This document shows, one piece after another, positions 1-10,528 of a stretch of 64,000 bases of DNA. This stretch comes from Corynespora cassiicola (Eukaryota; Ascomycota; Dothideomycetes; Pleosporales; Corynesporascaceae): positions 5,419,363 through 5,483,362 of the forward strand of contig JAEUWY010000002.1 in NCBI GenBank assembly GCA_022059125.1. The letters run 5' to 3'. The notes beneath the pieces are model-generated. The model made no database searches, was not told the origin of the DNA, and saw nothing but the letters and a program-made list of their open reading frames with translations. A program made the position numbers and the translations under genes. The number at the start of each line of letters is the position of its first letter. Positions within the stretch are counted from its first letter, which is position 1.

Positions 1-684
1 TGCACAGGTCTGCTAGGAAGGGTGCAAGTATCCGCTGATCACGTGTCGGGCTATGCGAGGAACGATCATGTATGAGGCGGCCATGTCAGGACTGCGAGCA
101 GCACACAGATGTTCCGTAGATGTGTATACCTAGGTAGTGACAAAACGAGCCAAAGCATGTCGACGCCGTCTGCGTGGCTGGCGGGTGATGTGAGAATAAG
201 GTTGCCCGTCCCACATGGCGAAGGAAGGCACAGTCGGCACTTCCTCGGCGGCGGCGGCATGTTTGCACAATCAGTCAGCAAGCAGCAAGGCAATACGAAG
301 GTTTAGTTGATTTTTTTTTTTCAATTCAGCTATCGAAACACTACTCAACTTCTAAATAGTCCAGGCTAGTAAATCACTCAGCCAAAAGGTAGCCTAGCAG
401 GTAGATAAGGACTGCTTCCTACGCCCCCAAACTCCGTGCTTCTCGGGTGCTTTTGATTAAGCCAAAAAAGACAATAGACCGCCTGGAATGACAACTCAAA
501 TGTCCTCCAACATGGTACGATATGCGTGAGCAATTTTCTTTCTCTAAATGACCCCTTTCCGCAACGCCTATTGTAAATGATTAAAGATAAAAAAAAGGGG
601 GGGTATGTACGCGACCGCAGGACGTGATCAGGAAACAATATTTACAGCCGCCCGCATGATTAAGACAGTGAGGAGTCGATCAAT
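1..684. other. Intergenic, downstream of reductase gene
   Basis: No gene is supported here. Short open frames on both strands lack domain or codon signals. The 3' half (about 300-620), with T-rich and A-rich runs, probably contains the 3' UTR and polyadenylation region of the minus-strand reductase gene whose stop codon lies at 685-687. Confidence 0.5.
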
Positions 685-2718
685 CTACCAGGTCTCCTGT
701 GGATTATTAGAAAAAGTGGAACGGAGAGGTCGTGGGGCACTTACAGCAATGTACTGGCCATCCTCCTTCTTCTTCGCCCAGAACTCGCGGGCCTGGGCCT
801 CGCTAATGCCGCCCTTTTGCATGACCACCTCAACGAGGGACTTTTCCACGCCCTCGCCCATGCCCTTGCTGCTTCCGCAAACAAAGATGCGACCGTCGAG
901 GGCGTTGATGACGAACCAGACAATGTCAGCCTGGAGCTTGACCTCGTCCTGAACGTACTTGGCCTCACTCTGACCAGGGCGGAACTTGCGACTCTGGACA
1001 ACCTTTTTAATTTCACGCTCGTGATCACCGAGCTCGCCCGAGTAAATCTCATCCAGCATCGAGTCGCGAACACCCTGAATCAACCAAATCTTGTTGGCGC
1101 AGTTGGCGTTCTTGAGCCGGTTAAGGATGAAGCCGCGGAACGGAGCCATGCCCACGCCGGCGCCAATCAGGACCATGGGGCCCTCGCCACCAAACTGGCG
1201 GGACAGTGGGTTGGACATGAGCCCACGGAACATAGGCACGCGAATGTCCAGGATGCTGCGGGGGTCGATGCCCTCGCTCTCGGCCTTGATGAAGCTCTGG
1301 GCAATGCGTTCCATGAAGCCGCTGCCAACACCAGTGCGCACTCCATCCTTGGCATGCCAATCTGGAGACTCGTGGATTGTGACTGCCATCTCGATCAAGC
1401 GACGGTTTCCGGGGAGGCCGGGACGGGCCGAAGAGATGTGGGGATCGTTGGAGAGCGAGTAGAAGCGGGGCATGAGCTGGTTGAGGATGGAGAGGAGGGC
1501 GGGAAGCGACGGCTTGGATGACGGGAAGGCGTGCAGGAGCTGGGCGATGGTGAGGTGCGATGTGGTTCGGAGGTCGCAAAAGGCGGCCTGGCCCTGGGCA
1601 GAGACGAGGTAGAAGAGGATCTTGCGCTCGTTGGGAGCATCGGCATACTCTGCCATGACGCGAAGCAGCTGCTTGGTAGGGGGGAACGATTGCACGTCAG
1701 TGCACCAGGTCAGCAATTCGCGGCGTGTCGTGACGAGCTTGCGGGGCTTGTCCTCGCCCCAGATGGTGGGCCAACGGCCGCCTGTCGTCTTGAGCGTGAC
1801 GGGCTTGTCCCTCACAAACTTTGGCACGCAAAGCACGTCGAAGAGCTCATCGACAATCTCGGCCGAATTGGGCGGGCAGATGCCGATGGCACCGCCGACT
1901 TTGAAGTCCACGCCGCCCTCGTCTGGGTAGTCAGTCACGTCGAGGTCGAAGTGGAAAGTGCGCTTCTCGGCGCCCGGCTTGGTCAGTTCGCGGGCATGAT
2001 ACAGCGGAGCCGGGTAGACGTCGTACGGCGGGTGGGGCTGGACGTATTTCGGGGGCTCTTTGTGGACGGTCGAGAGGTGCTTCGGGGCCTCGGCCGGGAC
2101 GCCCTCAAAGGACATTTTGCATTCCGGGAGTTCCATGGTGTCAGTGAGCTCGCTATCGAGGGCGAGGGGGCCCAATCGCAGGTTGAGACTGCGGAAGGCT
2201 TCATTGTCCGGAAGGACCACGGGAGTGAAGCTGGGCGAAGCCGTGTCGGGGGCAAGCGTCTTGAGCAAGCAGCAGCCACCACCGCAGCATTGGCTGATGA
2301 GCTTGGTGGCCGTCTCGCCCTCGCCCAGTATGCGACGGATGTCGGCAGGGCTATCGGATATGAGAGTAGTGGAGGCGCGTCGGGGACGCGTCTGGGGCTG
2401 GGCGGCGGGGCCATTGAAGTTGATGGCGGCGGCGGGCAGGGCCTGCAGCTTATCGACGATCTCGTCGACCTGCGGTTCAGGCTCGGTGTTGGGTGTGAGG
2501 GGCGCCTCGGATTCATCGCTGCTGTGGCTGCTCCAGAGCATCGACTCGCCTGACGAGCGCGGCGACGTCTGCTCGGGCTGGTGCTGCTGGGGGCGAGACT
2601 GTGTGGGCTGAATGGAGAGCTGGGGCACGGCGCGCGGCTCCTGGGGGACGGGGTCGTCGGGGTGCGAGGTAGCCGTGGTGGGGAGGGGCGCGTGGCCCTG
2701 CGAGAGGGTCGAGGCCAT
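685..2718 (-). CDS. FAD/NADPH-binding diflavin-reductase-like protein without flavodoxin domain
   Basis: Intronless 677-aa protein resembling the C-terminal FAD/NADPH half of cytochrome P450 reductase, methionine synthase reductase and sulfite reductase flavoprotein. Residues 1-140 are Pro/Ser/Gln-rich and low in complexity. A CCGGGCC block lies at 144-150. The FAD-binding region contains the RFYSLS motif at 418-423. The NADPH pyrophosphate loop GAGVGMAPFRGF is at 519-530, and the nicotinamide-side motif CGSSKGMGEG at 614-623. No FMN/flavodoxin domain precedes the FAD domain, so it would need a separate electron donor or acceptor. No signal peptide or membrane anchor is visible, so a cytosolic location is likely. 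The ATG at 2718 starts a frame with good coding character. The upstream region carries perfect iron-GATA (SreA/SRE-type) sites, so iron-responsive expression is inferred. The true substrate is unknown. Confidence 0.85.
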   Translation of the reverse strand: MASTLSQGHAPLPTTATSHPDDPVPQEPRAVPQLSIQPTQSRPQQHQPEQTSPRSSGESMLWSSHSSDESEAPLTPNTEPEPQVDEIVDKLQALPAAAINFNGPAAQPQTRPRRASTTLISDSPADIRRILGEGETATKLISQCCGGGCCLLKTLAPDTASPSFTPVVLPDNEAFRSLNLRLGPLALDSELTDTMELPECKMSFEGVPAEAPKHLSTVHKEPPKYVQPHPPYDVYPAPLYHARELTKPGAEKRTFHFDLDVTDYPDEGGVDFKVGGAIGICPPNSAEIVDELFDVLCVPKFVRDKPVTLKTTGGRWPTIWGEDKPRKLVTTRRELLTWCTDVQSFPPTKQLLRVMAEYADAPNERKILFYLVSAQGQAAFCDLRTTSHLTIAQLLHAFPSSKPSLPALLSILNQLMPRFYSLSNDPHISSARPGLPGNRRLIEMAVTIHESPDWHAKDGVRTGVGSGFMERIAQSFIKAESEGIDPRSILDIRVPMFRGLMSNPLSRQFGGEGPMVLIGAGVGMAPFRGFILNRLKNANCANKIWLIQGVRDSMLDEIYSGELGDHEREIKKVVQSRKFRPGQSEAKYVQDEVKLQADIVWFVINALDGRIFVCGSSKGMGEGVEKSLVEVVMQKGGISEAQAREFWAKKKEDGQYIAVSAPRPLRSTFSNNPQETW

Positions 2719-2985
2719 GTTGCGGCGTATAGAGGTGGGAGAGGGTGGGTGGTTTGGGCGGCAGTGGAGGAGAGAGTGGAAGGGCGGTGGGCGGGGGCAC
2801 GAGGGCTTTAGGGACGCGACAAAGGCGGCGCTGGCTGGCGTGTTGGACCATGGTTAGCAACTTCTGAGTCAGGACGGGGCAGCGGTGATGCAGCAACGCG
2901 GGCTGCACAGCGGCAGCGGAAAGCGTGCGATTGCTTTTGTAAGCCCTCGGAACGCGGAGAAGGGCGGCGTGGTGGTGGTGTCGCA

Positions 2986-3024
2986 TTATCAGATTGGGAC
3001 AGGGCTGCCCCCACGATCTGATAA
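2986..3024. promoter_or_regulatory. Inverted pair of iron-responsive GATA (SRE-type) sites
   Basis: TTATCAGAT at 2986-2994 and ATCTGATAA at 3016-3024 form an inverted repeat with 11-bp arms (2984-2994 / 3016-3026) and a 21-bp spacer. Both match ATCWGATAA, the consensus of fungal iron GATA repressors (SreA, Urbs1, SRE, Fep1). The pair lies about 270-305 bp upstream of the reductase ATG. The match is direct; the function is inferred. Confidence 0.6.
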
Positions 3025-3147
3025 TGGCGACGACTCGCGCACACGGGCGCAGGCACGGGGCGGCGCACTCACCAGGACGAAAAGGAAAGAATGACAGTCG
3101 CCGGCTTGCGGCCTGGAGGCGAGGAGCGGACACGGTGGGTGGGCTGC

Positions 3148-3190
3148 GGATGGCGGATGGCAAATGGCAGATGGCAGATGGCAGATGGGC
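3148..3190. repeat. 7-bp tandem repeat, ATGGCAG type
   Basis: About six imperfect tandem units of GATGGCA/GATGGCG lie upstream of the reductase gene. Confidence 0.7.
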
Positions 3191-4198
3191 GAGGGAGGGC
3201 AATGAGGGCGAGGCCAGGGAAAAATACGTCTGGCAGTAGAGACTAGCAGCGGCCGGGGCTCGGAGGGGGCCGCGCGAGTTTTATCGTGGCATGGACGCGG
3301 TGACGAAGAATGGAAGAATCGAGCAGGCGGCGCCGGTGCGGGACGGGTGGACGAGCGGCCTGGGTTTGCGCCGATCGAGGGCTTCCCGGGCTCGAGGCTG
3401 AAGACACGATGAGCATATCAACTGCCCACTCTGACCAACAAATTGCTCCTCGCGTGCGCGCCCCCTGTGCCGAATCGCGCACCCGACCAGGGTCGCGGAA
3501 GGGCTCCCGCTGCCCACCGCTGCCCACCGCTTGCCAACGGCCGTCCGCTTGAATCCTCACCCACCGCAATGCACGCCACGCCCGGGCTCGGGCTCAGGCT
3601 CAGACCCGCGGCTGTTGCACCGTCCCCTGACTGCTGCTCAACACGCGCGGCGACGCCATCGAGTCCCAGAGCCCTCCTCGCCCTCGCCTTCTCGCTCGCT
3701 CGCTCTCTCGGTCTCGCGGGTGGGCCACGGCCACGGCCATGGCCATGCATGCACTGCACTGTCATGTCTGGCCTCTAAGCAGACAGCCTACGCCATCCCC
3801 GCCTTCGCAATCGCTGCAACAATTGCGGCAGATTCGCTCTTGTTCCACGCCTCGCCACGCCTACGTCGTTGAATCCCCAGGCCAAGCCCCCGCCCGCGCA
3901 CAATTGCCAGAAGCGGCTGCCCCAACCTGGCCCAACCTGGCCCTCGGCAGCTGCGCTGTTTCGAAACACCATTCTCCTTCTCCTTTATGCTGCGGCCTGC
4001 TATTCGAGTGCGGACACGTGTAGGGCGAGGCGTCGCCTCGTGGCCGCGCAATGCTCGAGGCCCCTACTCCTCCACGCCTACGCACCTGGCCACCACGTCT
4101 AGGGCCCCACCCCCCGAGTCCCCTTCAGGACATACTTTTCAGTGCTCCTCCATCCAGCCTCCCATCCCGGCTCACAACTCCTCCCTGTCTGTTCATTA

Positions 4199-4352
4199 TT
4201 ATCAGATGGCTCACCGCAGTCCCGCTGCGATATCGGAACCCGAGCCTTGCCAGGGAGCAATGTCATTGATAATTTCGGATCTTATCAGATTCTGATCCGC
4301 CTCGTCGCGCATGGGCAAAAGGCGAGCCCGAGCGTGCGTTTCCATCTGATAA
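4199..4352. promoter_or_regulatory. Three further perfect ATCTGATAA sites
   Basis: TTATCAGAT at 4199-4207 and 4282-4290 and ATCTGATAA at 4344-4352 all match ATCWGATAA exactly. The last two face each other, as in the pair at 2986-3024. A looser TGATAA lies at 4267-4272. Confidence 0.55.
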
Positions 4353-4908
4353 TTCTGGCCCGGTGAGATCATAGTCGAGCCTGAGCACCCTGATTGCTCG
4401 TAAAGCATGGGCTCGCCCCCCCGGGAACCACCGGAATGTCGAAACCTGTGCGTCGACCATATTTCTTCTGGAGCTCCTCCTTTCAGCCTCCTCCCCTGAT
4501 CGATTGTGCCGAAGGGCGACCTCGGGCACCCGTGTTGGTTTCACCCTCCGCTCGCCGTCCACCCAGCTAAGTTTTTTTTTCCTGTCCTCACCTGACCCCC
4601 TCGCATGGAGTCAATGGGGGATGCAATGGGTCCCTCTGCTGCACTCCCAAGTCAGGTGGGTGTAGGTTTTTCGTCCACCTCATTGCAGCTCCAGCCGTCG
4701 GTCCAGTCACGTCAGGCCTTAGTCACCCCGCAGCCCATTGGCCCACAGCCGGGTCGGTTCCTCTTTCCTCATCCATCGCCTCCTGCACCTCCCCCACTGC
4801 CAGCAGCCACCCAACCGAGATCTGATTGCCGCTTCACCCAGCCCTACCACCACCCTCGCTGCCCCGGCGCCCTCTCCTCCACATTGCCCTTTTACGCACT
4901 CGATTCCC

Positions 4909-4936
4909 GCCTGCGCCTGCGCCTGCGCCTGCGCGC
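4909..4936. repeat. 6-bp tandem repeat, CTGCGC type
   Basis: About four to five tandem CTGCGC units. Confidence 0.7.
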
Positions 4937-5045
4937 TGCTATGCCTCTGGCACATGCCCCCCAGCCGCTTTCCAACCAGGAACCTGCACATCATGGTCCG
5001 AGTCACGCTGCCGCCGCACAGCCGACCCGTCCCTCGGAAATACGC

Positions 5046-5079
5046 TATCAGATGTTGAGAGCTCCGCGCCCATCTGATA
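5046..5079. promoter_or_regulatory. Inverted pair of near-consensus GATA sites
   Basis: TATCAGAT at 5046-5053 and ATCTGATA at 5072-5079 form a third inverted pair. Each misses the final A of ATCWGATAA. The geometry resembles the 2986-3024 pair. Confidence 0.4.
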
Positions 5080-5180
5080 CCGTCTAGACCCGAGCCCCTC
5101 CTTCCGACTCGGCGGCTGTGGGCGCCCACCGGGTGGGGTAGACAGCAGCAAAGTACCGGCGTCGCAGCCCAGGCATATAC

Positions 5181-5225
5181 CGAGCCCAGAGCCCAGAGCC
5201 CAGAGCCCAGAGCCCAGAGCCCAGA
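5181..5225. repeat. 7-bp tandem repeat, AGAGCCC type
   Basis: Six perfect or near-perfect tandem AGAGCCC units. Confidence 0.8.
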
Positions 5226-5622
5226 ACTCGTGTGGGGCTGCCGTGCCCGTGGATCTCATGGCTGTTTTTAGCCACGGCCTCTTGGTGGGACAGCACCACA
5301 TCTTTTCAGCCACCACGCCTGCATAAACGGAGAAGACGCGAAGAAAGGAGCTCCGCGGGTTTGGGGAGGCTGTTGTGGATATGGCTTGTGGAGCGGCTGT
5401 GCGAGTGCCGAATGCGGCTATATGGGCCGTGATGCACCACGCAACTCACGCCAGAGCTCCTCGACTGATAAACCGTGTCCTCTACAGATGATTACATTGT
5501 AGGTACCAGTGCCAAAAGACTTTGGACCTTACCTGCAAACCTTGGAATACGTAGTGGGTCTTGTCACGTGGTTTTCCTTGCAGCTGGGGCCTATCTTTTC
5601 AGAAAGCCACCTCACCATATAA

Positions 5623-5985
5623 CACTACTCTGATACTTTGGCCATTGTTATCAAATCTGCTAACGCCCATGTAAAGAAGATTTATCAAACAAAAAGACCA
5701 AAGACCCTGACACTAAGGCAAAATAACGAGGAGGCTGCACAAAGATTTGACAGTCTTCTTCAGCTACCAAGTGTTCAGGCTCTTCGTGGCTTGCATATTG
5801 CGCAGAGATTCTTGAATACGATGCGAATGGCCATTCCCGGTATGCATCATTTCGACCTCAGCCAGAGCTTTGGTCGAATGAGCCCCCTCAGTTGGACCAT
5901 GATATTCGGAGGCAAACATGTGCTAGAAGCGGAGTTCCAAGACGAGTACGAAATGCCACGGCCCTTGGTAAAGCGAGTCATCTAA
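5623..5985 (+). CDS. Possible coding fragment, hypothetical
   Basis: An open stretch of about 120 codons ending at a TAA, without an ATG in its first two thirds. It would therefore need an upstream exon or be a gene remnant. The composition is protein-like rather than repeat-like (Leu/Gln/Arg-rich, with HHFD and WTMIFGG segments), but I recognise no family. It lies between the iron-GATA-site region and the 3' end of the beta-lactamase-like gene. Chance openness is a real alternative. Confidence 0.22.
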   Translation, partial: HYSDTLAIVIKSANAHVKKIYQTKRPKTLTLRQNNEEAAQRFDSLLQLPSVQALRGLHIAQRFLNTMRMAIPGMHHFDLSQSFGRMSPLSWTMIFGGKHVLEAEFQDEYEMPRPLVKRVI

Positions 5986-6396
5986 ACGGCACCAAATCGT
6001 CCTCCACTTTCCGTTCTCTCGAGTTTGCAGGACATTTTGACCAGGTAATGGCTTGATTAGCATAAGAGTCTCGGTATAGGTTATCAGAAGGCCAAAATCC
6101 TATATGAAGAGTTGCGGGAGGTGCGTCCCGAGCAGGGTATTCAAATGTGGTGCTTAAAAAGGCCATGTACACCTGCCAATTTCTGATTAGGGGGCGGGGC
6201 CTTGACGTTGGAACGGAATCTGCTCCATACAAGTCAGCCTTGAGTCCAAAATAGAATCGTACAACATCGAGCGCTATGGGGAAATATCAGTCTGTAGATG
6301 CAAAAACGCTCAACACCGATGTGACTTGAATCGCCCAGAATCTCTTACTCCGAGACATATCTCTTTCAACATTGGTATACCTGAGTATATCGCGCC
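5986..6396. other. Intergenic, 3' of beta-lactamase-like gene
   Basis: Nothing recognised. It is probably the 3' UTR and terminator of the minus-strand hydrolase gene that ends at 6397. Confidence 0.4.
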
Positions 6397-8414
6397 TCAT
6401 ACCTTGTGTATCTGAATCCTCTCCAACACCACATCATACGGCGGATACCTCAACTCGACCCCGCCTTCGGTCTCCGCCAATACAACCTTACTCAATGGCC
6501 AACCATTCTGATCTGTGTACCCATCAAAATCCCACCAATCGCACTTGTCCAGCCCCGGCAACATCATCCTCCAAACCTGGGCTCCGGGTCCAAACTCCTC
6601 ATTCTCCGCCGCCCCCTCCGCCGGCGTGAGCGCAACGCCCACATCTGTCGACCAGAATCGTGGACCCTCTTCCTCCTCGGTCCACCCCAGCCGATCCAAT
6701 CCTTCCAGTGCACTCGTCCCATTGACCACCAACTCGCGCAGATACAGGATCTGCTCTTCGACCTCGACCTTGGCGTACGTTGTCGTGTTCCCCGCCGCGG
6801 CGCCGGGTACTTGCTCTGCAATCACCCCGCCATCACGCCCATTCGAGTACCACCCGCCAAACCGCTGCCTCGTCCTCTCCGCCACGGCGCTTGCAAACGC
6901 CGGGAGCAGAATCGCGTGCACCGCGTCCCGCACCGCGGTGGGGACTATGCGCGCGAAGCCCTCCTCCCTTGCCTCCTGCGCGAGGACCACGATGCCATAG
7001 CCGAGGTTGGGGACCACGTCCATCCACGCGTGCCATCCACCCGCGTCGCCCGCTTTGCCGTACGCGGCGTACGTTTTGCTCAGGGCGGTGGAAGAACCCG
7101 GACTGGTGGGGATGGTGAAGAGGTCGATCTCCCAGCCGGGGCCTACGAGTTGGGTGCCGTCTGGGAGGGCGGAGTTGGGTTTCAGGGTTAGACGGCGTTG
7201 GGGGAGGGTAATGAGGGGGAATGGGGGTTCAGGAGAGAGCCAGATGTGGTGTATGTATTTTGTTAGGTCGTTGGCAGAGCTCTAGCGGGCAGTGTCAGCG
7301 AGCTATGGGGGGTGAGGAGTCAAGGGAATATGCTTACCCACATGCCGGCTGCCGGATCGTAGCCGGTACCTACCAGAAGATCTGCCCAGTGGGGGAAAGC
7401 TGGGACTCCAACGTCGGGAGTGAGTGAGGAGGGGATCCGGCCCGTAAAGGTGTGGGTCATGTTGAGGGGGGCGAGAATCTCCTGTGCGGCAAAGTCGTTC
7501 CAGCTCGTGCTTGAGCCCTTGATCTTGCTATAATAAGCGGCCACGGCACCTTGAGGCTGTCAGCCATGATGGAGACGACTGGACGATACACTTACTAGCT
7601 AAGATGGATATTCCAGCATTCGAGTCTACAGTCAGTCAGTATGATAGCCCTGGCATGATGCCGACGCCAGGACTCACATCCAGCACGCTGCCCAGGTGCG
7701 AACATTAACTTAGTTTTTCTTGTAATCTCAATGACTCCTTCTGGAGTAGTCTCAGCCCACGCCGAGCCTATGGTATCCGCGTCGGCCTTTCCGAATCCAG
7801 TCACCATGTTGAAATTGGTCGTGTAACCTTCGCGGGGAAGACCAGCACTGTGACTAGCTAGCATGCCAAGCGTAATGTCTTTCCCACCATTCTCCCAGTC
7901 CTTGTCGGGCAGTCCAAATCCGGGAAGCACCTCACGGACGGGAGTTTCGAGCCTCAGCCCCGGAACTGTGGCATTCTGGGCTCTGGCCCCGCTCCCGGCG
8001 ACCAAGACCGAGAACATCGCGAAATGCTTGGAAATAGATGCAATTCGCATGATGGAGTCGCTGGTGATTTCATTTCCGTCATACGTTTCGTTCAGTTTGA
8101 GCGCGCCATGATTGAACGAATAGGCCTTATCAGGGGTCGACGCATGAACCTGCGCACCGTCAACCTCATCGACTAACCCAACTACCGGCGTCCTGAACAC
8201 TTACGATCGCGAAGCTGAGCCCGTCTCTCGTCGTGTTGACGAACAAGGCTGACAAATTCCTCCCCACTTCCTCGAAGGCTGCCGTCACGGCAGGATGGCT
8301 CAAAACCAAAGGATCCGCCAGTAGCTTCTCCGGGGCATCCGGTATGCAATCCGCACGCGCGGCGACTGCCAGTAAGCCCGTCCATACCAACAGCGCCTCT
8401 ATGAGCGCAATCAT
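6397..8414 (-). CDS. Secreted serine beta-lactamase-like hydrolase (class C / penicillin-binding fold)
   Basis: Five exons on the minus strand: 8205-8414, 7678-8149, 7596-7625, 7338-7549 and 6397-7281. All four introns are GT-AG (55, 52, 46 and 56 nt) and the joined frame is 602 codons. An N-terminal hydrophobic stretch (MIALIEALLVWTGLLAVAARA) is a likely signal peptide. The SxxK motif is SISK at residues 108-111, the YxN motif is YSN at 228-230, and the third motif region is GKAGDAGG at about 383-390. These are the three active-site elements of the class C beta-lactamase / DD-peptidase-like family (PF00144). In fungi such proteins include esterases, lactonase-like enzymes and transesterases, so no antibiotic role should be assumed. 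About 200 residues after the catalytic domain form a beta-rich C-terminal extension. Exon 3 is only 30 nt and carries the YSN motif. No linked biosynthetic cluster is seen. Confidence 0.88.
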
Positions 8415-9350
8415 CCCGGCGGCGAGGATGACGGGACCAGCTGAGGGTGACAGTGGTGGGCTCTCCGGGAAACCGTAACGGGCATTTTTAAAGGCGACGG
8501 CGCATCAAGGGCCCAAAAACCCCGCGCATACTGCGGCCGCACAGCGGTGTAAAGATAGGCAAGATAGTGCACGTCGAGGAGATCCTTGCTGCGTTGATAC
8601 ACCCGAGAACAAGCGCCACCAATCAAGCAGCTCTGCCAAGGTCGGGCCTGCTACCTTCCGCTTCAGTCGCTCCGATAGGGTGCTTTTTGCTGTGTAGGAA
8701 ATTAGGCCGAAATAGGAGTGAGTTGGCCAGGAGAATCGTCTCTCGCATAATGTTTGCGGGTGTGAGAGAGCGAGTTCCGATATCAATGTGTGGGAATATT
8801 GCGATACCTGGACCCGATTGTTCGGCATCTTCGAATACATGGTGGGGGTGAGGGATTGAGACTATTGAATGGCTGAAGCCAAACGCAAAAGCAAACCTCA
8901 TGTTGTGTCCTTCTCAAACTTGTTTTTGTACGCCATCGAGCGGATGAGTGTCTATCCAATCATGCACATCAGATTCGGAGCATATTGGAGCTCAACAATC
9001 ATGTGCCATGCATTCTGTATCCGACATTCGAGTAAATGGCCTTGTTCAACGACCAACTTACTCATAAAACTACCGTGCAATGTCTGTAAGCTCATGGATA
9101 GGCTGTGCTAGTATGGATCTTAGGTATGCTTCGCATTCCATCAATAATCATGCCAACCCGTCCCGAGTCGAAGATTTATCACGAGACACAAGAACCATTT
9201 CATCACTTACCTATCCATGTTCCTTCATACGTTGTTCCACCCTTTTGTGTGTCTTTATGCTTGTTCTTCCTATGGCGTACCATTTCCTCTAAAGAGGAAA
9301 TTGCATTTAAATAATCATCCATGCATTGTTGTTAGAAAACGAGCAATGCT
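8415..9350. other. Intergenic region
   Basis: It contains the promoter side of the hydrolase gene. Open frames of 70-110 codons occur on both strands but overlap each other and show no recognisable family. No gene is supported. Confidence 0.4.
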
Positions 9351-9740
9351 TCAGTTGACGGCGCACATGGCCACGCTCACATGGTCCTTCTCAGCGAATA
9401 TGCGTTTTTCCAGCCGACACAGGGCACCGGATTTCTTTGCCAAGTCATATACCTCCTCCAACCGCTCCACTATTGCTGTAAAATTCTGAAACTCCCGTCG
9501 CCGCTCGTATTCTTCGTCCTTCTTCTGAGGCAGTTGCATAGAGTGTTGTTCGAGCTCGACCACACTTAGAAATAGGTTCTGCCGGCCGTCACTTGTCAGA
9601 CGTTGCGACGCAAATGATTTAGCGAGGCATAGCACATGACCATTGTCCCACCAAATGGAGGGACTAGCAGCGATACCATGACAGCGCTGCGTGTAATATT
9701 CGAGCCGGTGAGGGCTTGGTCTCTGACTTAGGTCTGCACA
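9351..9740 (-). CDS. Unrecognised protein, C-terminal exon or gene remnant
   Basis: On the minus strand an open frame of about 130 codons begins just after a plausible splice acceptor (TGTGCAG, about 9741-9747) and ends at a TGA at 9351-9353. The translation looks like real protein: SIWWDNGHV, then a Lys/Glu/Arg-rich helical region with heptad-like spacing, and LEEVYDLAKK. No start codon precedes it in frame, and the upstream 300 bp contain stops in all frames, so it is either the last exon of a gene with an unrecognised 5' part or a truncated relic. It lies 750 bp from the AT-rich transposon block. I do not recognise the family. Confidence 0.35.
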   Translation of the reverse strand, partial: CADLSQRPSPHRLEYYTQRCHGIAASPSIWWDNGHVLCLAKSFASQRLTSDGRQNLFLSVVELEQHSMQLPQKKDEEYERRREFQNFTAIVERLEEVYDLAKKSGALCRLEKRIFAEKDHVSVAMCAVN

Positions 9741-10490
9741 GTAGTTCTGATAAAAGCAAAAAATTTATTAGCCACTCCATGAGCCTCGCTGGATTTGGAT
9801 TCATAGGTTGTGGGCCGTGGTGCGTGGTTTTTAGTCGCAGGTGCCAAATCGTAGCTTCTCCTCCTCCATTCAAAGAGGTTGGCCGAATTTGGATATCCTA
9901 TAGCGGCCACCACTGGCTGTGTATCGCTCTTAACAAATGGAGAGATGCCACACTAGCGTGCACATTACGCTGCAGAGAAGAAAAGAGCGTCCCCGTCAAT
10001 GGCATAACTTGTACAAAGATTAGTGAAGTTACGCACTGAGATGTGGAGCACAATATTAATTTTAACCTACATTACACTCAGGTCCGAGACGATATCTTTC
10101 GGTCGTTCCCAAACCAGTGGCCACGAGATCTGAATTCGGTACAAGCTTTCGCCTGTTTTATGTCGAGCTGTCGTATGCGTAAACTTTGAGCCAGTTCGCT
10201 GCCTCTTCCATCATCAATGGCTATCATATTATGGTTTGTTGATGATTTCAGATGTAAAAATTACGCAGTACAACTATCCAGTATACTTGGAATTCAACCC
10301 CCAAAAACAACAAAGTGTAATCTTTGTATTAATTCAGGCAGCCTCCCCAGCGCCAAATCCGCCCTTCCTAAGCTTGGCTGTTGCGATTCAGATTCTTGTA
10401 GGTAAGCGCCCTTGCAATAGGTTCGGCAGGATACGTTGTTGAGCCCCGAATCTGTATATAGGATTCGCCTGGCGCAACTAGAGTGTGAAT
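9741..10490. other. Intergenic, approaching AT-rich block
   Basis: Base composition falls steadily and turns into strongly AT-rich DNA at about 10490. No gene is supported. Confidence 0.4.
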
Positions 10491-10528
10491 AAAATATCTA
10501 TTAAGAAAGCTATAGATTAAGTATTTAT

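Larger units (their letters stand above)
2719..5622. other. Long GC-rich intergenic/upstream region
   Basis: About 2.9 kb without a convincing gene. Open frames on both strands are Pro/Ala/Ser/Arg-rich translations of GC-rich, C/T-biased DNA and lack domains. Its contents are seven copies or near copies of ATCTGATAA and three short tandem repeats. It is probably the promoter and long 5' leader of the reductase gene. An unspliced leader or an ncRNA cannot be excluded. Confidence 0.5.

Noticed and set aside
817..2553. Long plus-strand frames (817-1521 and 1531-2553) opposite the reductase
   Set aside because: Antisense shadows of a high-GC coding gene; the minus frame has clear FAD/NADPH motifs.
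2513..3202. 229-codon minus-strand frame
   Set aside because: Pro/Ala/Arg/His-rich translation of GC-rich DNA, overlapping the reductase N-terminus in another frame, without a domain.
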